A stretch of 64,000 nt of DNA, taken from assembly GCF_003719195.1 (NCBI RefSeq), contig NZ_CP024996.1, positions 5,146,001-5,210,000 on the forward strand, in the 5' to 3' direction. The notes beneath the pieces are model-generated. The model was not told the DNA's origin. It searched no databases and was given only the letters and a program-made list of their open reading frames with translations. This DNA comes from Herbaspirillum rubrisubalbicans (GTDB lineage: Bacteria; Pseudomonadota; Gammaproteobacteria; Burkholderiales; Burkholderiaceae_D). The translations under genes were made by a program, and so were the position numbers. Shown here piece after piece: positions 46,230-53,894 of the stretch (positions are counted from its first letter, which is position 1; each line of letters opens with the position of its first letter).

Positions 46230-46961
46230 TCAGAGATAGAAGCGTTCGGTGTTGTGGAAGGCGCGCTCATTTTCGGGGCGCGAATGGCGGCAGGCATGGG
46301 TGCTGTCGTCGCTGTGCGTGTCCAACCACTCCAGCCTGACCGGGCGCGGTGCGTAGTGCGGGTGCGGGTCCATGGGATGCTGCAGGGCGGTCAGGATGAT
46401 GAGGGTTTCCATCGGGGCGGCCAACTCGATGTAGTCACCAGCCTTGGCGTTGCCGGGCACGAAGTGGAACACGCCCTGCTCATCCACGGCCACGCGCGAG
46501 AACAGGTTCACCACCATCAGCAGGTCTTGCAGGTCGAGGTTCCACTTGCCCATTTCCACCAGCAGGTTGTCCACGCCATTGCGATAGAAGCCATTGCGCA
46601 ATTCCTGGTAGCGGCCCTGGCCATATTTCTCTTGCACTTCCTCGGCATTGAGCACGCCGCCGAAGCTGTCATGCCAGCCGCAGGTATCTTCGGTGATGGC
46701 CGCCAGCACCCGTCCCATGTCGGAGTACAGGCAATGCCCGGCCTGCAGACGCGCGGTGTGCTGGCCCTTCAGGGTATCGGGCAGGTTCAGGCGTTCGCTG
46801 GGCTGCTGGGCATTCAACATCATCATGCTGACGTTGGCCCCGCCTTCGATGTCGGTGATGCGCAGCGATTGGCCGCGCTTGAGGATGAAGGACGTATGGC
46901 CGCCGCCGGGCAGCAGTTCTTCGTAGAGTCTGGCCTGAAGGGCCAAGGCTTGCTTGCTCAT
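46230..46961 (-). CDS. DUF1989 protein, urea-carboxylase-associated (partner deiminase subunit)
   Basis: 243 residues starting MSKQALALQARLYEELLPGGGHTSFILKRGQSLRITDIEGG. Core motifs are ANVSMMMLNAQQPSERLN, YSDMGRVLAAITEDTCGWHDSFGG and LLMVVNLFSRVAVDEQG, homologous to its neighbour (GRVLAAITEDTCGWHD versus GRALATIVADTCGRHD). It is the second half of the carboxyguanidine deiminase pair. The ATG at 46961 lies at the end of the ABC ATPase gene with a one-base gap, so translation is probably coupled. A longer frame to 47144 is antisense-like and was not used. Confidence 0.88.
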   Translation of the reverse strand: MSKQALALQARLYEELLPGGGHTSFILKRGQSLRITDIEGGANVSMMMLNAQQPSERLNLPDTLKGQHTARLQAGHCLYSDMGRVLAAITEDTCGWHDSFGGVLNAEEVQEKYGQGRYQELRNGFYRNGVDNLLVEMGKWNLDLQDLLMVVNLFSRVAVDEQGVFHFVPGNAKAGDYIELAAPMETLIILTALQHPMDPHPHYAPRPVRLEWLDTHSDDSTHACRHSRPENERAFHNTERFYL

Positions 46962-46962
46962 G

Positions 46963-47739
46963 TCAGCTTTCCTTTGCAGTGATGAGGGAGGCCAGCTTGC
47001 CGGCCTGTTCGCGGGCGCGTGCCTCGTTGAGGGCGATGTCATAGGTGATGTGGGCGCCATAGGCCTGCGGGTATTGCGGATCGACGCGCACCTTGTCGAA
47101 CACCAGCAGGCGGGTGCCCAGGGTGAATCCTTCGGAGAGGTCATGCGTGACCATGAAGACAGTCAGGCCGCTGTCTTGCCACAGGTCCAGCAGCAGGGTA
47201 TGCATCTCCTTGCGAATGCCGGGGTCAAGCGCACCGAAGGGTTCGTCCAACAGCAACACGCGCGGGCGCACAATGAGCGCCTGGGCAATCGCCAGCCGCT
47301 GCTGCATTCCGCCCGAGAGGCTGCTGGGATACAGGTTCAGTGCATGACCCAGCCCGACGCGATGCAGCAGTTGCGCCGCCTGCTCGCGCGCGCGGCGCTT
47401 GGAACCGCCGAACAAGCGCCCCAGCAGCGGGGCTTGCGGAAGCTCCAGGCCGATGGCCACGTTATCCAGCACATTCAGGTGAGGGAACACCGAATAGCGC
47501 TGGAACACCACGCCGCGCGTGGCATCGGGCTCGGCCGGAAAAGGCTGGCCCTGCAGCAGCAACTGGCCCTTGCTGGGCCGCTCCTGCCCCAGCAGCAAGC
47601 GCAGAAAAGTGGACTTGCCACAACCGGAAGCGCCCACCAGGGTGCAGAACTGCCCTTCTTCCACGCGCAGGTTCAGACGCTCCAGCACCACGTTCTGGTC
47701 ATACTGTTGCCAGACGTTGCGGATATCGATGTAGCTCAT
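46963..47739 (-). CDS. ABC transporter ATP-binding protein (guanidine-associated)
   Basis: 258 residues. Walker A GASGCGKST, Q-loop VVFQRYSVFPHL, signature LSGGMQQRLAIAQAL, Walker B VLLLDEPFGALDP and the H-loop in VTHDLSEG are all present. It belongs to the nitrate/sulfonate/taurine group of importers. It energises uptake with the permease directly upstream (four-base overlap) and the substrate-binding protein encoded divergently at 49640. Control by the guanidine riboswitch implies guanidine or a close relative as substrate. Confidence 0.93.
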   Translation of the reverse strand: MSYIDIRNVWQQYDQNVVLERLNLRVEEGQFCTLVGASGCGKSTFLRLLLGQERPSKGQLLLQGQPFPAEPDATRGVVFQRYSVFPHLNVLDNVAIGLELPQAPLLGRLFGGSKRRAREQAAQLLHRVGLGHALNLYPSSLSGGMQQRLAIAQALIVRPRVLLLDEPFGALDPGIRKEMHTLLLDLWQDSGLTVFMVTHDLSEGFTLGTRLLVFDKVRVDPQYPQAYGAHITYDIALNEARAREQAGKLASLITAKES

Positions 47740-48551
47740 GCGCGACCTCCTTCGGCCCAGGGGAAGAAGCGCCGGTGCACGGCGCGCAGCAGCCAGTCCA
47801 TCAACCAGGCCAGCAGCGTGATCCAGACCACGTAAGGCAGGATCACGTCCATGGCCAGGTAGCGGCGCACCAGGAAGATGCGATAGCCGAGACCCGCCGT
47901 GGCCGAGATCGCTTCTGCGGAAATCAGGAACAACCACGCCGCCCCCAGCGACAGCCGCAGCGAGACCAGCAAGCGCGCCAGCATCTGCGGCAGCGCCACC
48001 CGCAATACCAGGGTCCAGCTATTGGCGCCCAGGGTCTGTGCCTTGATCAGTAGTTCGGCGGGAATGGCGCGGCCGGTATGTTCCAGGTCGCGCGCCAGCA
48101 AGGGGGTCACGCCAATGACGATGAGCATCACCTTGGATAATTCATCCAGCCCCAGCACGATGAACAGAATCGGCAGGATGGCCAGCGGCGGCACCATCGA
48201 GATCACCGTCAAGAGCGGTGAGAAACCGGCGCGCAGTACCGGGAAGATGCCATTGGCGATGCCCAGCACCAGCCCGGCCAACGCGGCGATGCCCAGGCCC
48301 AGCAACACCCGCTGCAGGCTGGCCAGGGTGTCGGCCCAGAGCAGGTAGTCGCCGGTACGCGGGTCTTCCATGAAGGCCATGTGACGGATCGCATCGACCA
48401 TCTGCGCAAGGCTGGGCAGCAGCTTGTCATTGGGATTGTCGGCCAGGCGCGTGGCCGAGCCCACGGCATAGAGCAGTATCAGGATAAGGAAGGGCAACAA
48501 GGTCAGCAGCCATTGCCCGGAGCGGCCCGGATGACGGTTCAGGAAACGCAT
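47736..48551 (-). CDS. ABC transporter permease (guanidine-associated)
   Basis: 271 residues with about six membrane segments (WLLTLLPFLILILLYAVGSA at the N-terminus; LLGLGIAALAGLVLGIANG; AILPILFIVLGL; YVVWITLLAWLMDWLLR). The EAA-type loop is LIKAQTLGANSWTLVLRVALPQMLARLLVSLRLSLGAAW, as in SsuC/TauC relatives. GGGAGG lies seven bases before the ATG at 48551. It is the first gene of the minus-strand operon, behind a guanidine-I riboswitch and a sigma-54 type promoter. Confidence 0.92.
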   Translation of the reverse strand: MRFLNRHPGRSGQWLLTLLPFLILILLYAVGSATRLADNPNDKLLPSLAQMVDAIRHMAFMEDPRTGDYLLWADTLASLQRVLLGLGIAALAGLVLGIANGIFPVLRAGFSPLLTVISMVPPLAILPILFIVLGLDELSKVMLIVIGVTPLLARDLEHTGRAIPAELLIKAQTLGANSWTLVLRVALPQMLARLLVSLRLSLGAAWLFLISAEAISATAGLGYRIFLVRRYLAMDVILPYVVWITLLAWLMDWLLRAVHRRFFPWAEGGRA

Positions 48552-48578
48552 GGTGCGCCTCCCTGAACGAGAGACGGA

Positions 48579-48596
48579 CCCAGCGGCAACGCTGGG
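48579..48596 (-). promoter_or_regulatory. Hairpin between riboswitch and permease gene
   Basis: CCCAGCG-TTGC-CGCTGGG on the minus strand, about 30 bases before the start codon, with no U-tract. It could be part of the expression platform, but this is uncertain. Confidence 0.4.
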
Positions 48597-48687
48597 CGGT
48601 GGGACCTGGGGATGCAAGCAGCGATCACGTGAGACTCCGGTCGGGGTTGAACAAAAGCAGGAGCAGCGCGGCACCTTGAGTGCAACT

Positions 48688-48781
48688 CTCTCCCGGGCTT
48701 TTGTCCCGCCGTGTAACCTCGACCGAGGTCGCCGGCTCTCGGACCAGTCATCTGCCTGCGGCAGACCGGAACCCTAGCCAG
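48688..48781 (-). promoter_or_regulatory. Guanidine-I (ykkC) riboswitch aptamer 1
   Basis: On the minus strand the conserved boxes are CTAGGGTTCCGG, CTGGTCCGAGAG, ACACGGCGGGA and AAAAGCCCGGGAG, in order and with typical spacing. These are the signature segments of the ykkC class, which binds guanidinium. It lies about 70 bases after the predicted transcription start and about 135 bases before the permease ATG. The following genes (transporter, carboxylase, deiminase) are exactly the known targets of this class. A clear terminator is not visible after this copy, so the expression platform differs from copy 2. Confidence 0.93.
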
Positions 48782-48859
48782 CTATTTGAACTTCTCCGTG
48801 CAGCCGTTTTTGATGAATCAGATCATCGATGCGGACTGCTCTGCGTGTAAGACGATTTC

Positions 48860-48875
48860 AGCAAATTCCATACCA
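48860..48875 (-). promoter_or_regulatory. Sigma-54 type promoter for the guanidine operon
   Basis: On the minus strand TGGTATGGAATTTGCT has GG-N10-GC with 10 of 12 consensus bases (TGGCAYG-N4-TTGCW). The riboswitch begins about 80 bases downstream. Sigma-54 control fits nitrogen-limitation induction. Confidence 0.65.
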
Positions 48876-49043
48876 TCATCGACTGCGCCGCAGCCAATGC
48901 AGGGCCTGCGTCCAGGCCAGCATCAGGGCCTCGATGAGCAGCAGCGAAGTGCGCATCCGTCCGCACAGCGGTAATGCTTGTGCGGCATCGGCAGAAAAAG
49001 CGATAGAAAAAATGGCGGCGTCGGTTGATCGGGTCATGGGCAT
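48876..49043 (-). CDS. Possible 55-residue small protein between the two guanidine promoters
   Basis: A minus-strand frame with a strong ribosome-binding site (CAGGAGA six bases before ATG 49043) encodes about 55 residues, starting MPMTRSTDAAIFSIAFSADA and ending with a hydrophobic, Trp-containing helix and LRRSR. The stop codon directly abuts the sigma-54 promoter. There is no family match. The ribosome-binding site is the main evidence. Confidence 0.35.
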   Translation of the reverse strand: MPMTRSTDAAIFSIAFSADAAQALPLCGRMRTSLLLIEALMLAWTQALHWLRRSR

Positions 49044-49362
49044 GGTCTTCTCCTGCGAGCATGGCCTGGCCGTCCAGGATGGTTGTCGAAGCCTGCGCTA
49101 CTGTCCGTGCTCCGACCCAAGTCGTCTTGGCTCGCCCTATGCGAGAACGACGATCTTGTATGCAAGTTCCAGGCCAAGCGCTCTCGTCCCATCCATGCCG
49201 CGCAAACCCGCGCCACCACTGGGTGTGAGTACCAACACCGGCAATGCCCAGGCAAGCCAGGCGCAAGTGTGGTGCAGCGTGGCACCGATTTGGCGCGTGC
49301 GCACTGCGCCATCGCTGCTCATGCACATCTGGATGTATGAGCGCCTGATGCGCTGGCGATGA
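49044..49362. other. Divergent regulatory region of the guanidine module
   Basis: About 320 bases between the two promoters with no convincing gene; longer open frames exist on both strands but look random. Inverted repeats GGTGC-N6-GCACC (about 49271-49286) and TGGCGC-N9-GCGCCA (49291-49311) could be upstream activator sites for a sigma-54 enhancer-binding protein. Confidence 0.45.
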
Positions 49363-49380
49363 TTCGCTATTAATAGCGAA
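49363..49380. promoter_or_regulatory. Perfect 18-bp palindrome upstream of the plus-strand sigma-54 promoter
   Basis: TTCGCTATTAATAGCGAA is fully palindromic and ends 26 bases before the promoter core. The position fits a regulator-binding site, though the protein is unknown. Confidence 0.5.
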
Positions 49381-49406
49381 AAGCGTCTCCACGATCTCTG
49401 TGAGGA

Positions 49407-49423
49407 TTGGCACGAACCTTGCT
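49407..49423 (+). promoter_or_regulatory. Sigma-54 promoter for the substrate-binding protein
   Basis: TTGGCACGAACCTTGCT is an essentially perfect -24/-12 element (GG-N10-GC). The aptamer of the second riboswitch starts about 57 bases downstream. Confidence 0.88.
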
Positions 49424-49479
49424 GAAAAGCGAGTGGGAGCCGGTGATACCGGTCTTGAGTAAGCACAATTTGCAATGGA

Positions 49480-49609
49480 CAGCTAGGGTTCCGGTTCGCT
49501 GTTGCGGATGTCTGGTCCGAGAGCAGTCGACCTCGCAAGGGGTTACACGGCGGGAGAAAAGCCCGGGAGATGACGCGTTCGCAACGACCGCGCCGCTCCC
49601 GGGCTTTTT
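49480..49609 (+). promoter_or_regulatory. Guanidine-I (ykkC) riboswitch 2 with terminator platform
   Basis: Aptamer 49480-49570 shows CTAGGGTTCCGG, CTGGTCCGAGAG, ACACGGCGGGAG and AAAAGCCCGGGAG in order. The last box, GCCCGGGAG (49561-49569), can instead pair with CTCCCGGGC (49596-49604), which is followed by TTTTTCCC. This is a textbook guanidine-controlled terminator: without ligand the hairpin forms, with guanidine it is prevented. It controls the substrate-binding protein gene that starts 30 bases later. Confidence 0.95.
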
Positions 49610-49639
49610 CCCTAATAAACCCTTCGAGGACCATCCGCC

Positions 49640-50716
49640 GTGTACAACATTTCCCGCATCCTTGGTGGCGCCGCCATCGCCCTGGCCGCCTTCGCAGGCG
49701 CACTCTCATCCGCTCACGCTGCCCCGCGCACCGACTTCAAGGTCTGTACTTCCATCTATGCCGGCTGGATGCCGTGGGGCGAAGCGCAGGCCCAGGGCAT
49801 CCTGGCCAAGTGGGGCAAGAAGTACGGCATCACCATCAGCGCCGTGCAATTGAACGACTACGTCGAATCGATCAACCAGTACACCGCCGGTAAGTTCGAC
49901 GGCTGCACCATGACCAACATGGATGCGCTGACCATTCCCGCGGCCGGTGGCGTGGACTCCACCGCCCTCATCGTGGGCGACTATTCCAACGGCAACGATG
50001 GCATCGTGCTCAAGGGGAAGAACAAGAAGCTGGCCGACATCAAGGGGCAGTCGGTGCAACTGGTGGAGTTCTCGGTATCGCACTACCTGCTGGCGCGCGC
50101 ACTGGAATCGGTCGGCCTGCGCGAGCGTGACGTCAAGGTGGTCAACACCAGCGACGCCGACATCACCGCCGCCTTTGCCACCCCGGCCGTGACCAGCACC
50201 GTGACCTGGAACCCCATGCTGTCGTCGATTGCCGCGGCCCCCGATGTCTCGCTGGTCTACACCTCCAAGCAACTGCCCGGCGAGATCATGGACCTGATGG
50301 TGGTCAACACCAAGACCCTGCAGGACAATCCGGCCTTCGGCAAGGCGCTCACCGGTGCCTGGTACGAGATGATGTCCATCATGACCGCCAAGGATGAGCG
50401 CGCCACCCGGGCACTGAGCGCCATGGGCAAGGCCTCCGGCACCGACCTGGCCGGCTTCCAGTCGCAACTGGCGGCCACCGCCATGTTCTACCAGCCCAAG
50501 GCCGCGCTGGAGTTCGCCACCAAGAAGGACTTGCCTACCATCATGGGCCGCATCGCCAAGTTCAGCTTCGATCACGGCATCCTCGGCCCCAACGTCAAGA
50601 GTGCCGATGGCATCGGTATCGCCTTCGACGGCAATGTGATCGTGGGCGACAAGAAGAACGTCAAGCTGCGCTTTGACCCGAGCTACATGAAGATGGCCGC
50701 CGATGGAAAACTCTGA
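49640..50716 (+). CDS. ABC transporter substrate-binding protein (guanidine-associated)
   Basis: 358 residues from a GTG start with GAGGA upstream. The signal peptide is MYNISRILGGAAIALAAFAGALSSAHA. The mature part resembles NitT/TauT/SsuA-type binding proteins (FKVCTSIYAGWMPWGEAQAQGILAKWGKKYG, VQLNDYVESINQYTAGKFDGCTMTNMDAL). It should capture the substrate in the periplasm for the permease and ATPase encoded divergently. The two separately riboswitch-controlled arms together make the importer. Confidence 0.92.
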   Translation: MYNISRILGGAAIALAAFAGALSSAHAAPRTDFKVCTSIYAGWMPWGEAQAQGILAKWGKKYGITISAVQLNDYVESINQYTAGKFDGCTMTNMDALTIPAAGGVDSTALIVGDYSNGNDGIVLKGKNKKLADIKGQSVQLVEFSVSHYLLARALESVGLRERDVKVVNTSDADITAAFATPAVTSTVTWNPMLSSIAAAPDVSLVYTSKQLPGEIMDLMVVNTKTLQDNPAFGKALTGAWYEMMSIMTAKDERATRALSAMGKASGTDLAGFQSQLAATAMFYQPKAALEFATKKDLPTIMGRIAKFSFDHGILGPNVKSADGIGIAFDGNVIVGDKKNVKLRFDPSYMKMAADGKL

Positions 50717-50776
50717 TTTCCTCGTCACCCGACACGACCGACACTAACAGCTCAGATATCAGAAGTCTTATTTTTT

Positions 50777-50798
50777 GCGGGTCCGGCAACGGACCCGC
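50777..50798. terminator. Stem-loop between binding protein and porin genes
   Basis: GCGGGTCCG-GCAA-CGGACCCGC is a perfect 9-bp stem. On the plus strand the T-run lies before, not after, the stem, so it may attenuate or stabilise the mRNA rather than terminate it. Confidence 0.4.
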
Positions 50799-50871
50799 AG
50801 GGCCTCTGTCTGCCCACCGCTTTATTTGCCCCACCCTGCTGACCTCAACAATCACCAACACGGAGAGAACC

Positions 50872-51807
50872 TTGACTACTCACATCCCCACCCGTGCGCG
50901 CACTACCCTGGCGGCCTGCGCCGTTTCGCTCACAGCCCTGCTGGCTGGCGCCCCGGGCCTGGCCCTGGCCGACGATGCCGCCCCTGGCGCCACTCCCGCC
51001 GGCCCCTGGACCATTACCAAGCATATCGACCTGGCCTCGCGCTATGTACTGCGCGGCGCCACCACCACCTATGGCAATGGCCAGCCGCTGGGCAATGCCG
51101 GCGCAGATGCACCCGAGTCCGACCAGCCGGCGCTGCAGTGGGGCATCGACTTCGTGCACAGCAGCGGCTGGAGCTTCGGCTACTGGGCCTCCACCATCAA
51201 TTATTCCTACAAGCAGCTGGGCCGTTCCTACAGCGACCGCAGCATCACCGAATTCCAGAAACCGCGTTCGGTGGAAAACGATCTCTACTTCGCCTATGCC
51301 GGCAACATCAGCGGCGACCTGGGATATACCCTGGGCATGACCGGCTACTACTATGCCAACGGCAGTCATGCCAACGCACTGGAAACCAAGGCCGGCCTGA
51401 CCTGGGGCGCCTTCTCGCTCAATGCGCAGACGCTGTTGAACGACGTCATCTGGGGCAACAAGGGCGACACCTACTGGACCCTGGTCTACACCAAGCCGCT
51501 GCCGTATGACCTCACCTTCACCAGTACCCTGGGCGCCTATACCTATAGCCGCGAAGGCAAGTACCTGGGCACGCGCGATACTGCCACCGGCACTGCCTGC
51601 GGCGCCGGCCAGGCCTTCGTGGTCAACGGCTGCTTCGCCGGCAACGGCCCCAGCAGCGGCGCCTTGCGTCACTTGACGCTGGGTCTGTCGGCCCCCTTCC
51701 CCAACTCCTCCATCACCTGGTCGCTGCAAGCCATCCTCGGCGGCTACAACCGCTTTGACGTCAAGCAGGGCAACCAGCTGGTGGGCATGTTGAGCTGGGG
51801 CTTCTGA
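50872..51807 (+). CDS. TorF-family putative outer membrane porin
   Basis: 311 residues from a TTG start with CGGAGAG upstream. The signal peptide is followed by a beta-barrel protein: WTITKHIDLASRYVLRGATTTYGNGQPLGN and QWGIDFVHSSGWSFGYWAST near the start, many alternating Tyr/Thr/Ser strands, ending in a terminal Phe (GMLSWGF), as is usual for outer membrane proteins. The family (proteins annotated TorF) has a vague transport role. Position, 155 bases after the guanidine-binding protein on the same strand, suggests an outer-membrane entry pore for guanidine. That is inferred from context only. Confidence 0.8.
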   Translation: MTTHIPTRARTTLAACAVSLTALLAGAPGLALADDAAPGATPAGPWTITKHIDLASRYVLRGATTTYGNGQPLGNAGADAPESDQPALQWGIDFVHSSGWSFGYWASTINYSYKQLGRSYSDRSITEFQKPRSVENDLYFAYAGNISGDLGYTLGMTGYYYANGSHANALETKAGLTWGAFSLNAQTLLNDVIWGNKGDTYWTLVYTKPLPYDLTFTSTLGAYTYSREGKYLGTRDTATGTACGAGQAFVVNGCFAGNGPSSGALRHLTLGLSAPFPNSSITWSLQAILGGYNRFDVKQGNQLVGMLSWGF

Positions 51808-51821
51808 TCAAGGGGTAGAGG

Positions 51822-51849
51822 TGCGCAGCCGGACCATCCAGGCTGCGCA
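51822..51849. terminator. Stem-loop after the porin gene
   Basis: TGCGCAGCC and GGCTGCGCA form a 9-bp stem with a 10-base loop, 14 bases after the stop. The U-tract is weak. Confidence 0.5.
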
Positions 51850-51962
51850 TTGAAGCTCCACATCCTGCAGGATTGATGGCGCGAGCGGCGAGCAGCACGG
51901 CGCACGCTCCATATGCACGGCATAATGGCTGCCCGAGCCAACCTCACTGCCGCATCGTCGCC

Positions 51963-52580
51963 ATGAGCCAGTCTTTCCATCGCTATGAACCACGCCACGG
52001 CCACGGCCTGGCGCATGATCCCATTCCCGCCATCCTGGGGCCGCGTCCCATCGGCTGGATCTCCACCTGCAACGCCAATGGCCGGGCCAACGTCGCGCCC
52101 TATAGCTTCTTCAACATCTTCAACTATCGTCCGCCCATCGTGGCCTTTGCCAGCGTGGGCAAGAAAGATAGCGTGCGCAATGCCGAAGCGACCGGGGAAT
52201 TCGTCTACAACCTGGCCACCCGGCCACTGGCTGAGCAAGTCAACCTGAGCAGCCTGGAGCAAAGCGAGGTGGATGAGTTCGCGCTGGCGCGGCTCACGCC
52301 GGCACCGGGCATGGTCGTGGCCGCGCCGCGCGTGGGCGAAAGCCCGGTGGCGATGGAATGCAAGGTGACCCAGATCCAGCAACTCACGGCCCTCGATGGC
52401 CGCACACTGGAGACCTGGATGGTGTTCGGGGAAGTGGTGGCCGTGCATATCGACCAGACGCTGCTGGTCGATGGCGTCTATGCCACTGCCGCGGCGCAAC
52501 CCATCCTGCGCGGCGGCGGCCCGGCGGATTATTTCCAGGTCTTGCAGGAAGGCTTGTTCCAGATGCGCCGGCCCAAATAA
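51963..52580 (+). CDS. Flavin reductase family protein (FMN-binding)
   Basis: 205 residues from ATG 51963. The flavin reductase-like domain shows GPRPIGWISTCNANGRANVAPYSFFNIFNYRPPIVAFASVG and FVYNLATRPLAEQVNLSS, matching the FMN-binding split-barrel family. Such proteins reduce FMN with NAD(P)H or bind flavin for a partner oxygenase. No flavin-dependent monooxygenase partner is adjacent on this strand. The gene is convergent with the MarR regulator (10-base gap). Confidence 0.85.
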   Translation: MSQSFHRYEPRHGHGLAHDPIPAILGPRPIGWISTCNANGRANVAPYSFFNIFNYRPPIVAFASVGKKDSVRNAEATGEFVYNLATRPLAEQVNLSSLEQSEVDEFALARLTPAPGMVVAAPRVGESPVAMECKVTQIQQLTALDGRTLETWMVFGEVVAVHIDQTLLVDGVYATAAAQPILRGGGPADYFQVLQEGLFQMRRPK

Positions 52581-52590
52581 GAAGGACTGG

Positions 52591-53034
52591 CTAGCGCAAC
52601 GGACGATAGCGGGTGATGATTTCCTGCAATAGCTCCTTGAGCATCTCCACCTTCTGCGGATTCATCGACGCCAGCACTTCGCGCTCATGCGCTTCGGCCA
52701 GTTCGATCAGGCCCGATACCAGGCGGCGGCCATTGCGCGTGACCTTCACCAGCGTGAAGCGACGATCATCCTGGCTGGTGGTGCGTTCCACATGCCCTTG
52801 CGCTTCCAGGCGCAGCAGCAGGCGCGTCACGGTGGGCTGCTTGCTCACGGCGGCATCGGCCAGGGCCGAGATGCTCATGCCGCCATTGCTGGCCAGGATA
52901 GACAGCACGCGCCACTCCAGCACCGACAGACCATGTGCTTCCACCACTGCATGAAACTGGGTCGACAACAATTGCCAGGCCTGGCCCAGCAGTGCTGGCA
53001 GGTAGTTGTCGACGAATGCCTTGGACTTTGCCAT
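52591..53034 (-). CDS. MarR family transcriptional regulator
   Basis: 147 residues from ATG 53034 with GAGGGGA close upstream. The winged HTH is WRVLSILASNGGMSISALADAAVSKQPTVTRLLLRLEAQGHVERTTSQDDRRFTLVKVTRNG, with the DDRR wing of MarR. A longer frame reaching the end of the maleate isomerase (TTG at 53139) is possible. It is the last gene of, or just behind, the aryl-CoA/gentisate operon, so it likely represses that operon and senses a pathway aromatic or CoA-ester. Confidence 0.88.
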   Translation of the reverse strand: MAKSKAFVDNYLPALLGQAWQLLSTQFHAVVEAHGLSVLEWRVLSILASNGGMSISALADAAVSKQPTVTRLLLRLEAQGHVERTTSQDDRRFTLVKVTRNGRRLVSGLIELAEAHEREVLASMNPQKVEMLKELLQEIITRYRPLR

Positions 53035-53135
53035 TCCCCTCGCCGCCTCTTCTTCCGAAAGCAGCAAGGATACTCCGTCCCCGGGCGCGATGGGGAGCCC
53101 CGAGGGCTCCTTAGGCGCCCCTTTATTGACCACGC

Positions 53136-53894
53136 TCAATATCGCCCCGACAGCAGCGAACCGAAACCGGGCACGGTAGTGTCCAATTCCAGTCGCTTGA
53201 GCATCATGTAGGTGGTCGCCACCGAAGAGGACAAGACCGGCAGCCCGGTACGATCCTCGATGGCCTGCACCGAGGCCAGCGAAGGCATCTGCACGCAGGC
53301 CGAGGCGACGATGGCATCGACCCCGCTAGTGTTGAGGCGCTTGGTGATCTCGATGGGAGCACGCGGATCCTGGCGACCGACTTCCAGGTTGTCCGGGATT
53401 TCCAGCGAGATACTATCCACCACTTCGATGCCCTCGTTCTCGATGTAGTCGATCACCAATTGCGTAAGCGGCTTCATATAGGGTGTGAGGATGGATACCT
53501 TCCTGGCACCGATGGCGTGCAAGCCATCGACCAGGGCGCCGGCGCTGGTGACCACCGGGGCCGCGCCGCCATTGTCCACGGTGCGCTGGTGCAGGCGCTG
53601 TTCGGAGACCCGATGGTAACCACGTCCCATGCTCATGATGGCCACCAGGCAGGCATAGCCCAGCACATCCACCCGCGCGTCCGACAACTCCAGCGCGCAG
53701 CGGTCGCTGTCGCCATCCATGGCGGCCAGCTCTTCCTTGGTGACATGCTTCATGCGCATCCGGCTGGAGTGGAAGGTAAAGCGTTCCGGCAGGTTCAGTT
53801 CGCGCGCGCGCAGGATGGCCGGGATCTCGGTTTCCATCGTGGTGTTGGAGGACGGCACGATCTGGCCGATGCGATAACTGCGGGTGCTGCTCAT
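53136..53894 (-). CDS. Maleate isomerase (Asp/Glu racemase superfamily)
   Basis: 252 residues. PSSNTTMETEIPAILRAR near the N-terminus and two cysteines in GYACLVAIMSMG (C82) and VASACVQMPSL (C200) match the catalytic Cys pair of maleate cis-trans isomerases. It converts maleate to fumarate, which enters the TCA cycle. In this operon maleate would come from hydrolysis of maleylpyruvate made by gentisate dioxygenase. It overlaps the nitrilase stop by four bases. Confidence 0.92.
   Translation of the reverse strand: MSSTRSYRIGQIVPSSNTTMETEIPAILRARELNLPERFTFHSSRMRMKHVTKEELAAMDGDSDRCALELSDARVDVLGYACLVAIMSMGRGYHRVSEQRLHQRTVDNGGAAPVVTSAGALVDGLHAIGARKVSILTPYMKPLTQLVIDYIENEGIEVVDSISLEIPDNLEVGRQDPRAPIEITKRLNTSGVDAIVASACVQMPSLASVQAIEDRTGLPVLSSSVATTYMMLKRLELDTTVPGFGSLLSGRY

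Noticed and set aside
49137..49322. 61-codon minus-strand frame
   Set aside because: No ribosome-binding site and no similarity; it crosses inverted repeats that look regulatory.
48823..49413. Overlapping long frames on both strands between the guanidine promoters
   Set aside because: No motif or good ribosome-binding site; they overlap promoters and palindromes. Only the 55-codon frame was kept, as tentative.
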